A stretch of 44,237 nt of DNA from Occallatibacter sp. (GCA_031296305.1 JARLFZ010000023.1:1-44237); one strand, 5' to 3'; shown: positions 1 to 8,160, numbered from the stretch's first letter. Made by a program: numbers and translations. Notes: generated by a model from the letters alone, not told the origin.

Positions 1-1898
1 GTGCGGATCGCACCATGGGCACGGAGATGATTACGGATTACGTTCCGGGCGCTTACATGACGCACGACATGCTGCACATGCGCGGCGGCCACCAGACCAG
101 TTGGCTGATCGACGGCGTGGCCATTCCCAATACCAAGATCGCCTCGAACGTGGGGCCGCAGATCGATCCCAGGGATATCGACTCGCTGGAAACGCTGAGC
201 GGCAGCTACGACGCCGACCTGGGCGACCGCACCTACGGGATATTCAATGTGCTGCCGCGAAACGGGTTTGCGTTCAACCGCGATGGCGAGCTGATGCTGT
301 ACGCGGGCAATTTATACACCGGCGAGGCGCAGCTTTCACTCGGCAATCACTCGGAGAAAACGGCGTGGTATGCCAGCGCCACGGGTTCACGGTCGAACTA
401 CGGCCTGGCAACACCGGTGACGGGGATCGATCACGACGCGACAAATTCCGAAAGTGGGTTTGTGTCGGTGATCCACAATCAGACGGCGAGGGATCAATTG
501 CGCGTCGACGGGCAATTGCGCGAGGACTATTTTCAAGTGCCGTACGACCCGAGCCAGACGGATTATGAATGTGCGTCCACTTATTACTGCTCGTATGGGC
601 TGAGGGATGGACAAACCGAGCGCGACTCGTTTGTGATTGCCAACTGGGTGCACACGTTCTCGGCGAAGGCGCTGGTTTCCACTGCTCCGTTCTACCACTG
701 GAACCAGTCGAATTACGATTCAAATCCGAACGACCAGCCCGTGGCCACCACGTGGAACCAGAACTCGAATTACGGCGGGGCGCAGGCGGATGCGCGGCTG
801 GACGCGGGACCCAATGCATTTTTGAACAGCTTTTCCGGCGGGCTCTACGCGTTTTACCAGCACGAAAACGATCTGTTCGGCGTGCAAGTGAACGACGGCA
901 GCGCACCATCGGAGCCGAACCAGCCGGCCGGCGCCGATGCGGGCTTGCTCGAATTTTACCTTGGCGATCATCTGCGGCTGGGCCAGTACGTAACGCTGCT
1001 GGGCGGCGAGCGTTTCTCTATCTACCGCGCGGGCTTGAACGAGAGCGCGACGTATCCGCGCATCGGAATGACGGTGCGGATTCCGCGGCTGAACTGGGTG
1101 CTGCGCGGATTCTACGGGCACTTCTTCCAGCCGGCGCCGATTCTTACGGTATCAAGCGCGGTGCTGAATTACGCCGCCAACCTCGGCGGAGGCGAAAATT
1201 ACTTTTCGCCCATCCCTTCGGAACGCGACGAGGAGCACCAGTTCGGCATCGAAATCCCCTACCGCGGATGGATGCTCAATATCGATACGTTTAAGAATCG
1301 CGTGAATAACTTCCTCGACCACTCGAACCTCGGCGAGTCGAATATGTATTTTCCGATCGCAGTGGATGGCGCGCTGGTGCGCGCGTGGGAGATGTCGCTG
1401 CACTCGCCGTCGCTTTGGCGCTACGGGCAGTTTTACGCGACTTATTCCAACCAGATTGCCGAGCAGCACGGAAACATCATCGGCGGATTCACGTGCAGTG
1501 ATCCGAGCGACCAGGCATGCGCATTGGGGCCGGACTACATCCCGGTTGACCACGACCAGCGCAACACGCTGAACACGGGGTTCACGGCGAACCTGCCGAT
1601 GCACACGTGGTTCGCGACCAATGTGTACTACGGGTCGGGGTTCACCAACGGTCTGGCTTGCACAGATCCATCGTCCTGCCCAAATAACGGGCAATACTAC
1701 GGGCCGGATTTGCCGGCGCACACAACGTTCGATTCGTCGTTGGGTCATGCGCTCGGCGAACGATGGAAATTGTCGGTGACGGCCATCAATGTAACCAACC
1801 ACCGCGTACTGCTGGATAACTCGATCACTATCGGAGGGTTCCATTTCAACGACCCGCGGATGATTGCAGTGGAGGCGAAGTACCGGTTCCATTTCTAG
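1..1898 (+). CDS. TonB-dependent outer-membrane receptor, 5'-truncated by the window edge
   Basis: The frame is open to the left edge (codons from base 3), so the start and signal peptide lie outside the window. The first visible ATG at 15 is internal. The N-terminal part reads as the end of a TonB plug domain: MRGGHQTSWLIDGVAIPN, then a DIDSLETLSGSYDADLGDR stretch, as in the plug's 'RG-DGV-ie-leVl-Gp' pattern. The rest is aromatic-rich alternating sequence typical of a 22-strand beta barrel. It ends in KYRFHF, with the terminal phenylalanine used for outer-membrane insertion. Such receptors import siderophores, vitamins or glycans with TonB energy. The substrate cannot be told here. No TonB/ExbBD or substrate-processing gene is next to it. 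The family call is firm; the ligand is unknown. Confidence 0.88.
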   Translation, partial: ADRTMGTEMITDYVPGAYMTHDMLHMRGGHQTSWLIDGVAIPNTKIASNVGPQIDPRDIDSLETLSGSYDADLGDRTYGIFNVLPRNGFAFNRDGELMLYAGNLYTGEAQLSLGNHSEKTAWYASATGSRSNYGLATPVTGIDHDATNSESGFVSVIHNQTARDQLRVDGQLREDYFQVPYDPSQTDYECASTYYCSYGLRDGQTERDSFVIANWVHTFSAKALVSTAPFYHWNQSNYDSNPNDQPVATTWNQNSNYGGAQADARLDAGPNAFLNSFSGGLYAFYQHENDLFGVQVNDGSAPSEPNQPAGADAGLLEFYLGDHLRLGQYVTLLGGERFSIYRAGLNESATYPRIGMTVRIPRLNWVLRGFYGHFFQPAPILTVSSAVLNYAANLGGGENYFSPIPSERDEEHQFGIEIPYRGWMLNIDTFKNRVNNFLDHSNLGESNMYFPIAVDGALVRAWEMSLHSPSLWRYGQFYATYSNQIAEQHGNIIGGFTCSDPSDQACALGPDYIPVDHDQRNTLNTGFTANLPMHTWFATNVYYGSGFTNGLACTDPSSCPNNGQYYGPDLPAHTTFDSSLGHALGERWKLSVTAINVTNHRVLLDNSITIGGFHFNDPRMIAVEAKYRFHF

Positions 1899-1904
1899 GA
1901 AGAA

Positions 1905-1970
1905 AGCGGAGTTAGCGGGGTTAGCGACGTTAGCGGAGTTAGCGGAGTTGGCGGCGTTAGCGGAGTTAGG
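1905..1970 (+). repeat. Seven tandem 9-bp units, consensus AGCGGAGTT
   Basis: Starting 7 nt after the receptor stop there are seven direct 9-bp units (1905-1967) with a few substitutions (AGCGGGGTT, AGCGACGTT, GGCGGCGTT), then AGG. The same unit occurs twice at 2462-2479 and twice at 33688-33705, each time at the 3' end of a plus-strand gene. It could be read as an LAE-type repeat in one frame, but no start signal or coding context supports translation. Confidence 0.9.
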
Positions 1971-2061
1971 AAAAGTCGCCGGCTGCGGTATTTGCCTGGG
2001 CTCAAACAAATCTTCCGGCGATTTGCAGATTAATTCGCAGAATCGGTTAGCATGAAAATCC

Positions 2062-2472
2062 ATGGGAAGCGTTTTTGAAAAACTCAATCTCGGAAGCCGG
2101 CAGGAGATGGTGGTAATGCACGCTCCGGAGAGCTTTGCGCCGGAGTTGGCCAAGCTGCCGGTGATCACGATTCATCACCACGTGGAATCGGTGGCGGAGG
2201 CGGGGTTCTGGCTGGCGTTTGTAACGCGCAAGAGCGAAGTGGAGAAGCTCGCGCCCGCGATCGCACGCCGCGCCAAGGGCGACGCCATCGTGTGGTTCGC
2301 CTATCCCAAGGGCACATCTAAGAAGTACACCTGCGACTTCAACCGCGACACCGGATGGGCGTCGCTCAAGAAGCTGGGGTTCGATACGGTGCGGGCCGTG
2401 GCCATCGACGACGACTGGACGGCACTGCGCTTCCGCCGGAAAGAATTCATCAAAAGTAAAGAGCGGAGTTAG
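2062..2472 (+). CDS. Small conserved protein resembling the DUF3052 family
   Basis: 136 residues, soluble, with no signal peptide. It opens with a 'KLNLGSRQEMVVMHAPESF' stretch, has a central 'WLAFVTRKSEVEKL' segment and 'IVWFAYPKGTSK', and ends with 'IDDDWTALRFRRKEFI'. This order (lgik-g-v-vlnaPe, then vt-r-el, then WvsyPKG, then vde-WsalRF-rr) is what I recall of DUF3052-type proteins, whose function is unknown. The ATG at 2062 is chosen because the ATG at 2052 is in another frame and stops quickly. No convincing ribosome binding site is visible. The 3' end runs into a two-unit copy of the 9-bp repeat. It may be transcribed with nothing else, as the next gene is convergent. Confidence 0.7.
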   Translation: MGSVFEKLNLGSRQEMVVMHAPESFAPELAKLPVITIHHHVESVAEAGFWLAFVTRKSEVEKLAPAIARRAKGDAIVWFAYPKGTSKKYTCDFNRDTGWASLKKLGFDTVRAVAIDDDWTALRFRRKEFIKSKERS

Positions 2473-2482
2473 CGGAGTTAGC
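2462..2482 (+). repeat. Two further units of the AGCGGAGTT 9-bp repeat
   Basis: Units at 2462-2470 and 2471-2479 are followed by AGC. The first unit supplies the last codons and stop of the DUF3052-like gene, so the tract touches the coding end. It belongs to the same family as 1905-1970 and 33688-33705. Confidence 0.8.
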
Positions 2483-2505
2483 ATGTCGGCACGCCAGCAG
2501 CATCC

Positions 2506-3237
2506 CTATTGGCTCTCAACGACGAAGAGTCCGGGGAGAACCTCGCCAGCTTTGCCTTCGACGACATGAGTGAAGGCGGAGGCATTGAGCGGAGGCTCGG
2601 GGCCGATGTAGACGGTGCGGGCGCCGGCTTGGCGCGCCCAGTGGACGAAGTTGGCCGCGGGATAGACTGAGCCGGAAGTGCCGATGACGAGCATCAGCGT
2701 GGATTCTGCGATTTCGCGCTCGATGCGCGGCATTTCAAGAGGGATTTCGCCGAAGAACACGATGTGCGGGCGCAGGCGTCCGCCGCAAGGGCAGTGGCCG
2801 ACGGCGTCGAGGCTCGCGTAGATGGTGCGATCTTCGACGGGTGGGCGGCCGCACTCGTGCTCGCAGCGGGCTTTCGCGAGCTCGCCGTGCATGTGGACCA
2901 AGTTCTTGCTGCCGGCGCGCTCGTGCAGGTCGTCGACGTTCTGGGTGCAGAGAAAAAAGCGGCCGCCCGCACGCGATTCGAGCTGCGCTTCAAGCTCGGC
3001 CAGCGCGATGTGAGCGGGATTGGGTGCGGCTTTCTCGCAGTCGGCAAGGCGTTTGGAATAAAAGTCCCAGACTAGCGCCGGATTGCGCCGCAAAGCCTCG
3101 GGCGTGCAAATTTCTTCCACGTTGTATCCGGCCCACAAACCGTCCGACGCGCGAAAGGTGGGCAACCCGCTCTCCGCGCTGATGCCAGCGCCGGTGAGGA
3201 CGAAGACGCGGTCGGTGGGTAGTACGGAGATGGACAT
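2506..3237 (-). CDS. cobB: NAD-dependent protein deacylase, CobB-type (class III) sirtuin
   Basis: 243 residues, the usual length for bacterial CobB. It removes acyl groups from protein lysines using NAD+, giving nicotinamide and O-acyl-ADP-ribose, in the cytoplasm. Visible motifs: GAGIS (16-20) for NAD binding, TQNVDDLHE (98-106), catalytic His117 in HMHGEL, a four-cysteine zinc site (Cys125, 129, 149, 151), and GTSGSVYPAA (186-195). Tyr60 and Arg63 in FYSKR match the Tyr-x-x-Arg pair that lets class III sirtuins (SIRT5, E. coli CobB) bind succinyl or malonyl lysine, so desuccinylase activity is likely (inference). It is convergent with the DUF3052-like gene. No acetyltransferase or acetyl-CoA synthetase lies next to it. 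Confidence 0.93.
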   Translation of the reverse strand: MSISVLPTDRVFVLTGAGISAESGLPTFRASDGLWAGYNVEEICTPEALRRNPALVWDFYSKRLADCEKAAPNPAHIALAELEAQLESRAGGRFFLCTQNVDDLHERAGSKNLVHMHGELAKARCEHECGRPPVEDRTIYASLDAVGHCPCGGRLRPHIVFFGEIPLEMPRIEREIAESTLMLVIGTSGSVYPAANFVHWARQAGARTVYIGPEPPLNASAFTHVVEGKAGEVLPGLFVVESQ

Positions 3238-3242
3238 AATGA

Positions 3243-3322
3243 CAGCTTTCAGCTGTTAGCTATCAGCTTCCTTCGAGCCATCTTGCCGGTGCGAGGATTC
3301 AAGGGCTGATGGCTGAAAGCTG
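3243..3322. repeat. Imperfect inverted repeat of AGCTTTCAGCT-like words
   Basis: CAGCTTTCAGC (3243-3253) faces GCTGAAAGCTG (3312-3322), with flanking ATCAGC/GCTGAT and further AGCT words. It fills the 95-bp gap between two minus-strand genes. A related set of words lies at 10147-10232. Confidence 0.75.
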
Positions 3323-3332
3323 ACGGCTGCTT

Positions 3333-4301
3333 TCACGGCACTAGCAGAATCTTCCCCGTGGTTTTGCGTTCTTCGAGGTCAATCTGGGCCTGGGCCGCCT
3401 GGGCGAGCGGGTAAGTGTGTTCTGTGCGCAACTTGAGTTCGCCCTTGGCCGCCCAGTTGAGCACGTCGCCGGCGCGCCACTCGAGCTCGGCGCGCGTAGC
3501 AATGTAATGCCAGAGCGTAGGCCGCGTGAGAAAGAGCGAGCCTTTGCTGTTGAGCAGGCTGGGATCGAAGGGCGGAACAGGGCCGCTGGAAGCGCCGAAG
3601 AGCGCCAGCAGTCCACGAGGGTGCAAACAATTGAGGCTGCCCTCGAAAGTAGTCTTGCCGACGGAGTCATACACGACGTCGACGCCCTTGCCGCCGGTGA
3701 GGCGCTTGACCTCGACTTCGAAATTTTTTTCGGTGTAGAGAATCACGTCGGAAGCGCCGGCCTCGCGCGAGAGCTCGGCCTTGGCCTTGGTGGAAACGGT
3801 AGTGATGACGCGCGCGCCGATGCGAGTGGCTATCTGCGTAAGTAACAGACCTACGCCGCCGGCTCCAGCGTGCACCAGCGCGGTATCGCCGGCCTTGAGC
3901 GGGTAGGTGGAGTAGGCGAGATAATGCGCCGTCATGCCTTGCAACATGGCCGCCGCCGCCGGCTCCATCGCGAGGCCTTGCGGAATTTTGACGAGTTGCG
4001 CAGCGGGCACCAGAGCGTACTCCGCATAGCTGCCGATGACGGAGGTGGAGACGACCGCATCGCCGGCGGCAAATCCCGTGACGCCGGGGCCAAGCTCCTC
4101 GACTGTGCCGGCGGCTTCGCTGCCTGGGATCAAAGGCAAGGCGGCCTTGTAGACGCCTTTGCGGAAATAGATCTCGATGAAGTTGACCCCGATGGCCTCA
4201 ATGCGTATCAGGATCTGACCTGGTCCCGGCTCGGGAATGGGCAGGTCGGCGACTTGCAGGACTTCGGGTCCGCCAGTTGAATGAAACTGGATGGCTTTCA
4301 T
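3333..4301 (-). CDS. qorA: NADPH:quinone oxidoreductase (QorA type, MDR superfamily)
   Basis: 322 residues, the typical length of QorA/zeta-crystallin-like quinone reductases. It should reduce quinones with NADPH in the cytoplasm. The N-terminal GroES-like domain has NFIEIYFRKGVY (40-51), PGSEAAG (59-65) and a GDAV turn. The Rossmann domain has the nucleotide-binding glycine motif AGAGGVG (145-151). The QGMTAHYL stretch (121-128) is typical of the quinone-reductase branch. The zinc-binding cysteines of alcohol dehydrogenases are missing, as expected for QorA. The ATG at 4301 starts the conserved MKAI(Q/R) N-terminus. Neighbours give no pathway. The family call is secure; the true substrate is not known. 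Confidence 0.9.
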   Translation of the reverse strand: MKAIQFHSTGGPEVLQVADLPIPEPGPGQILIRIEAIGVNFIEIYFRKGVYKAALPLIPGSEAAGTVEELGPGVTGFAAGDAVVSTSVIGSYAEYALVPAAQLVKIPQGLAMEPAAAAMLQGMTAHYLAYSTYPLKAGDTALVHAGAGGVGLLLTQIATRIGARVITTVSTKAKAELSREAGASDVILYTEKNFEVEVKRLTGGKGVDVVYDSVGKTTFEGSLNCLHPRGLLALFGASSGPVPPFDPSLLNSKGSLFLTRPTLWHYIATRAELEWRAGDVLNWAAKGELKLRTEHTYPLAQAAQAQIDLEERKTTGKILLVP

Positions 4302-4336
4302 GACTGCGATAAGGATGAACCCTGAGGGCGGATGAA

Positions 4337-4426
4337 AGCAAGGGAATAGGGAGTAGCCAATAGAGAGTAGTAAGACTCCGTGGCCCGATCTTTCTATTGG
4401 CTACTCCCTACTCTCCATCCCTTGCT
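4337..4426. repeat. Long inverted repeat with 18-bp perfect core (GGGAGTAGCCAATAG type)
   Basis: The arm TAGGGAGTAGCCAATAGA (4347-4364) is the exact reverse complement of 4393-4410, with a 28-nt loop. Outside the core, AGCAAGGGA and TCCCTTGCT continue the pairing after a 6-nt bulge. It sits between the glycosyltransferase stop and the qorA start, and ends against the glycosyltransferase stop codon. It could fold as a terminator-like RNA but has no clean T-tract. Confidence 0.85.
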
Positions 4427-4427
4427 T

Positions 4428-5432
4428 TTACAGCAGGCCGTCCGGGCGCTCAGAGAGCAGGCTCTGCTCGTCGGCAGAGACCAGGCGGACCAGGCGATCG
4501 ACGGAGTAGGATGCGGGGCGCTGGCTGCTGTAATAGTGGCGCACCTGCAGTTCGCCGAGCAGACCGATGGCCAGCAACTGAATACCGGCCACGATGAGCA
4601 CAGAAGCAATCACAAACATGGGGCCGTGAAGGTGCATCACGTCCATCTGGGGATTGAAGATCTTCATGCCCAGCAGCGCGGCGGCCATCACACTCCCGGT
4701 GAACATGCCCAGGATGCCGAAGCCGCCGAAGAAATGCAGCGGCCGGCTCATGTAGCGAAGCAGGAAGCGAATGGTCATCAGGTCGAAGATGACGCGGAAG
4801 GTGCGTCCCAGGCCGTAATGGCTCTTGCCGCGCTCGCGATTCACGTTGCGGATAGGTATTTCGCAGATTGAGGCGCCGTACCAACTGGCGAGTGCGGGAA
4901 TGAAGCGGTGCATCTCGCCATAGAGCGGAATGTTCTGGATGACTTCGCGGCGATAGGCCTTGAAGGTAGTGCCGAAGTCGTGAATGGGCACGCCGGAAAG
5001 GCGGGCCATAATCCAGTTGGCGCACGCGGATGGGATGCGGCGCAGAAAGACATTGTCGATGCGCACCTTGCGCCATCCGGAGACGACGTCGTAGCCCTCG
5101 TCGAGCTTTTCTACAAATGCGGGAATATCGTTGGGGTCGTGCTGCAGGTCGCCATCCATTGCCAGGACGAACTCGCCGCTGGAGTGGTCAAAGCCCGCAG
5201 CCAGGGCAGAAGTCTGGCCGAAGTTGCGGCGCAGCTTGACGATTAATACACGGCTGTCGACGGCGGCAATCTCCTCGAGAAGCTTGTAGGTTCGGTCCGT
5301 CGAACCATCGTCCACGAAGACCAACTCAAAAGAGTCGCCCACCTGCTCCATGACCTGCTTGAGGCGCGCATAGAGGATGGTTACGTTTTCTTCTTCATTG
5401 TGAAATGGCACCGCAATGGAATATTTCGCCAT
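4428..5432 (-). CDS. Family 2 glycosyltransferase with two C-terminal membrane helices (ArnC/GtrB/DPM1-like)
   Basis: 334 residues. The N-terminal GT-A domain has SIAVPFHNEEEN (5-16), DDGSTDRT (41-48) and the metal/nucleotide motif DGDLQHDP (93-100). A conserved RERGKSHYGLGRT stretch lies at 199-211. Two hydrophobic segments follow (about 234-255 and 271-293), the layout of polyprenyl-phosphate glycosyltransferases. The enzyme should move a sugar from a nucleotide donor to undecaprenyl phosphate at the inner membrane. Which sugar is not clear. AAGGA five bases before the ATG supports the start. No flippase or polymer gene is adjacent. Confidence 0.88.
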   Translation of the reverse strand: MAKYSIAVPFHNEEENVTILYARLKQVMEQVGDSFELVFVDDGSTDRTYKLLEEIAAVDSRVLIVKLRRNFGQTSALAAGFDHSSGEFVLAMDGDLQHDPNDIPAFVEKLDEGYDVVSGWRKVRIDNVFLRRIPSACANWIMARLSGVPIHDFGTTFKAYRREVIQNIPLYGEMHRFIPALASWYGASICEIPIRNVNRERGKSHYGLGRTFRVIFDLMTIRFLLRYMSRPLHFFGGFGILGMFTGSVMAAALLGMKIFNPQMDVMHLHGPMFVIASVLIVAGIQLLAIGLLGELQVRHYYSSQRPASYSVDRLVRLVSADEQSLLSERPDGLL

Positions 5433-5570
5433 ATTGATCCTTTAGACGATAAATCGCCGCGCTGAGGATGCTGAGCAGTCTCTAAGAAAATCCCCAGGGA
5501 GGCGCGAGCGGCCAAACCCGAAATGCCTTGACTCCGCCAACAGCCCATGAAGGCGGAAATCCCAAAGGGT

Positions 5571-5906
5571 CTAACGTTCGAGTTCGTCGAGCATGGCCTG
5601 CATCTCGCTGAGGGCGTGGCTATTACCCCTGCGTGCGGCACAACCGATTCCGGCCTTCAACCGCTCGATCGCCTCGTTCTTTCTGCCCGCACCCTCCAGG
5701 GTTTGCGCGGACATGAAATAGCCTGCAGTGTAATCCGGATCGTTGGTCAGAAGTGTATCAAACTCCGCCAAAGCAGCCGCAATTTCACCACGGCTCGCCA
5801 ATTCCATCGCGATTCCGTAGCGAGCAAAGCTGTTTCTTGGGTCCAGAGCAAGAATTTCTTTCAGTCTTGCGATCTTATCCATCGTGCTCGCATCCGGCTC
5901 CGCCAT
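5571..5906 (-). CDS. Small TPR protein
   Basis: 111 residues from the ATG at 5906. The frame stays open much further upstream (to 6689), but that part lies antisense to the thioesterase gene and is not coding-like, so I start at MAEPDAST. An inner ATG at 5882 (MDKIARLK) is also possible. The sequence shows two to three tetratricopeptide helices: ILALDPRNSFARYGIAMEL, then FDTLLTNDPDYTAGYFMSA, then a last amphipathic helix. TPRs mediate protein-protein contacts; the partner is unknown. It is divergent from the thioesterase with about 165 bp between the two starts. Confidence 0.75.
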   Translation of the reverse strand: MAEPDASTMDKIARLKEILALDPRNSFARYGIAMELASRGEIAAALAEFDTLLTNDPDYTAGYFMSAQTLEGAGRKNEAIERLKAGIGCAARRGNSHALSEMQAMLDELER

Positions 5907-6071
5907 TTTCGATCGGGCCGCGGGGAATTTGCGTAAATGGCAGGGATTGCCGAAACTGAAACAGGATGCGACAACGCAGCCCGGCCACTCTCTGCCAATA
6001 GACTTATTGTAGCTGGCCGGAGTAGGAAATTGCGAGAAGCCCAAGAACAGGCGAAGGAAAGCGGAGGCGTC

Positions 6072-6617
6072 ATGAGCAGCCAGGAAAGCCATCCCGGAGT
6101 ACGGACGGTAGCGAGCACGCAATCGGAGATGACGGAGATTGTGCTGCCCAACGACACGAATATGCTGGCCAACCTGCTGGGCGGGCGGCTCATGCACTTT
6201 ATCGACGTGACGGGCGCCATGGCGGCCTACCGGCACGCGCGCACCCACGTAGTGACGGCCTCGATGGATCACATCGATTTCATCCAGCCGGTGCGATTGG
6301 GCGACCTGGTGACGCTCAAGTCGAGTGTGAACCGGGCCTTCACCAGCTCCATGGAAGTGGGCGTGAAGGTGTGGGCGGAGAATACGCGAACCGGTGCGGT
6401 GTCGCACGTCGCGAGCGCCTACCTTGTGTTCGTGGCCGTGGACGAGCATGGGCGATTGCAGAAGGTTCCGCAATTGAAGCCGGAGACGCCGGACGAAATG
6501 CGGCGCTATGAGGATGCACTGCTCCGGCGCCAGCACCGCGAAGGCGAAAAAAAGCGGCGCACAAAGGCCAAGCTGGTGACTGCATCGCTGAATGATGCCG
6601 GCGCGATTGAGCCGTAG
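6072..6617 (+). CDS. Acyl-CoA thioesterase, hotdog fold (YciA/BACH-like)
   Basis: 181 residues from the ATG at 6072, which has a GGAGG five bases upstream. The open frame reaches back to 5937 but lacks such a site. NDTNMLANLLGGRLMHFIDV followed by TGAMAA is the YciA-type core, with the aspartate of FIDVTGA as the likely catalytic residue. MDHIDFIQPVRLGDLV is the second conserved hotdog segment. The enzyme hydrolyses acyl-CoA to free acid and CoA, probably as a hexamer in the cytoplasm. The C-terminal 40 residues are charged (RRQHREGEKKRR) and look like a tail. Chain-length preference cannot be read from sequence. Confidence 0.9.
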   Translation: MSSQESHPGVRTVASTQSEMTEIVLPNDTNMLANLLGGRLMHFIDVTGAMAAYRHARTHVVTASMDHIDFIQPVRLGDLVTLKSSVNRAFTSSMEVGVKVWAENTRTGAVSHVASAYLVFVAVDEHGRLQKVPQLKPETPDEMRRYEDALLRRQHREGEKKRRTKAKLVTASLNDAGAIEP

Positions 6618-6684
6618 CCGCAGTTCACAGTTCTCAGTTTGCCGGTGGCGAGGGCGCGCGAAGGCGGCGCAAGCTTTGACGTAT

Positions 6685-6716
6685 CCCACATCTCAAAAAC
6701 GAGGTGTGGGGCACCC
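6685..6716. repeat. CCCACA...TGTGGG hairpin element
   Basis: CCCACATCTC (6685-6694) pairs with GAGGTGTGGG (6701-6710), one G:U pair, around a loop AAAAAC, followed by GCACCC. A sister element lies at 8651-8686 in the opposite orientation. It sits in the gap before mrp and follows a CAGTTCACAGTTCTCAGTTT word tract (6621-6640). Confidence 0.65.
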
Positions 6717-6763
6717 ACAGGTTCCATCTGCGCGCACGGTAAAATCGGAAGAGGAGATTGACG

Positions 6764-7594
6764 ATGGCGCATGGAAACGCGATGCCGCAGCCGGTGGCAC
6801 TGCCGGGAGTATCAAAAATAGTTGCCGTGGGATCAGGCAAGGGCGGCGTGGGCAAAACCACGGTGGCCGTGAACCTGGCCATCGCGCTTTCCAGGCTCGG
6901 GCAGCGCGTGGGGCTGATGGACGCCGACGTTTACGGGCCGAACGTACCGCTGATGATGGGCTCTTCGCAGTCGCCCAAAGTTGGACCGGGCAACATGATC
7001 GAGCCCAACCTGACGCACGGCATCAAGACCATTTCGATCGGCTACATTTCGCCCGGCGACAAGCCGCTGGTGATGCGCGGACCCATGCTGCACCAGATCA
7101 TTCGCCAGTTTTTGCAGCAGGTGAATTGGGGCGAGCTGGATTATCTAGTGGTGGATCTGCCGCCGGGCACCGGGGACGTCGCGATTTCGCTAGTGCAGAC
7201 CGTGCCGCTCACGGGTGCGGTGGTGGTATCGACGCCGAGCGACGTGAGCCTGGAAGACGCGCGCAAGGCACTGGAGATGTTTGCCCAGGTGAATGTGGAC
7301 GTGCTGGGGATCGTGGAGAACATGAGCCACTTCACCTGCCCGCATTGTCACCAGGAGATCGACATCTTCTCGCGCGGCGGCGCGGAGCGCACGGCGAAAC
7401 AGTTTGGCGTGCCGTTTCTGGGCGCCATCGAGCTGATACCGTCGATCCGCGAAGGCGGCGACCGCGGCCTGCCGGTGGCACTTGCCGGTCCGAAGAGTCC
7501 GCAGGCGGCGGCGTTCTACGCGATTGCAGAGAAAGTAATGGAGCAGGCAGAAAAATCGGCAGCGGCAGCGACGGATGTAATCGAGATCAAGTAA
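6764..7594 (+). CDS. mrp: Mrp/ApbC-family Fe-S cluster carrier ATPase
   Basis: 276 residues from the ATG at 6764, with GAGGAG ending seven bases upstream; the in-frame TTG at 6758 is too close to that site. The Walker A/deviant P-loop is GSGKGGVGKTT (23-33), followed by LMDADVYGPNVP (51-62) and VVDLPPGTGD (129-138). Cys192 and Cys195 in CPHC are the pair that bridges a [4Fe-4S] cluster between two subunits in this family. It carries and transfers Fe-S clusters in the cytoplasm. The N-terminal MIP18/DUF59 domain found in many Mrp proteins is absent, giving the short NBP35/ApbC form. This window also holds complex I, a heavy Fe-S user, but not next door. Confidence 0.93.
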   Translation: MAHGNAMPQPVALPGVSKIVAVGSGKGGVGKTTVAVNLAIALSRLGQRVGLMDADVYGPNVPLMMGSSQSPKVGPGNMIEPNLTHGIKTISIGYISPGDKPLVMRGPMLHQIIRQFLQQVNWGELDYLVVDLPPGTGDVAISLVQTVPLTGAVVVSTPSDVSLEDARKALEMFAQVNVDVLGIVENMSHFTCPHCHQEIDIFSRGGAERTAKQFGVPFLGAIELIPSIREGGDRGLPVALAGPKSPQAAAFYAIAEKVMEQAEKSAAAATDVIEIK

Positions 7595-7617
7595 CAGTGG
7601 TCATGGTCAGTCATCAG

Positions 7618-7648
7618 AAAAAAAGCGGGGCGTGTGCCCCGCTTTTTT
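7618..7648. terminator. Bidirectional rho-independent terminator
   Basis: A-rich arm, then GCGGGGC, loop GTGT, GCCCCGC and a T-run (AAAAAGCGGGGC / GCCCCGCTTTTT). A/T runs on both sides let it stop mrp (+) and the small secreted protein gene at 7664-7954 (-). Confidence 0.93.
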
Positions 7649-7663
7649 GTTGCCGAGTTACGT

Positions 7664-7954
7664 CTACCGCCAGTGACCTTCAACCAGGACATATTGGCCA
7701 TGATGATGTTCCCAGTGGTGGGCGATCCAGCGTTGGCCCCTATGCGGCGGTTGTTCGTAGTGGCCGGGCGTCCAGACATAACGGCCGCCATCGTAGCGGT
7801 GATAGCCGTTCTGCCATACGTATCCATCTCCCGGAGGCGGGCCGCGCCGTTCGTACACCGGCGGGGGTGGCCCGATGCGAATCACGACCTGCGCAAACGA
7901 TGCCGCAGGGATCAGGGTAAAAGCGAGCAACAATGCCAATGCGACCTTCTTCAC
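7664..7954 (-). CDS. Small secreted YXWGXW-repeat-like protein (copy 1)
   Basis: 96 residues, starting with GTG at 7954 (GGAGG 11 bases upstream). MKKVALALLLAFTLIPAASFA is a clear signal peptide. The mature part is rich in Trp, Tyr, His and Pro: PPGDGYVWQNGYHRYDG, then YVWTPGHYEQPP, then WIAHHWEHHHGQYVLVEGHWR. This is the pattern of the YXWGXW (WxxGxW) repeat family of short secreted proteins, whose function is unknown. A paralogue of exactly the same length follows at 8214-8504. Each gene has its own terminator, so they are probably separate transcription units. The histidine-rich end could bind metal, which is a guess. Confidence 0.85.
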   Translation of the reverse strand: MKKVALALLLAFTLIPAASFAQVVIRIGPPPPVYERRGPPPGDGYVWQNGYHRYDGGRYVWTPGHYEQPPHRGQRWIAHHWEHHHGQYVLVEGHWR

Positions 7955-8160
7955 TAGAATCGAGTCCTCCAGAGGTTGGGTACTTGTGAGTTACCGCGCA
8001 GGTTCTCCATGCTGCGGAAATGAGCGTTGCGCGGCACATTCATTGCGCGCCCATTGTGACCCGCATACTTGTCACTTGTACCACCCCAGATTTTCTCCGC
8101 GCTGTACCACATTGCTCATTGCAGTTTGTTACAGTAAGCGGCTTCTCTCTTCAGGCAAAA

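Noticed and set aside
1905-1970. CRISPR-like array from regular repeats
   Set aside because: The units are 9 bp and directly tandem without spacers; no cas genes are present.
5907-6689. Extension of the small TPR protein upstream
   Set aside because: The extra 260 codons are antisense to the thioesterase gene, which has a good start and hotdog motifs.
6592-7920. A 442-codon plus-strand frame overlapping mrp
   Set aside because: It is in another frame than mrp, which has clear P-loop and CxxC motifs.
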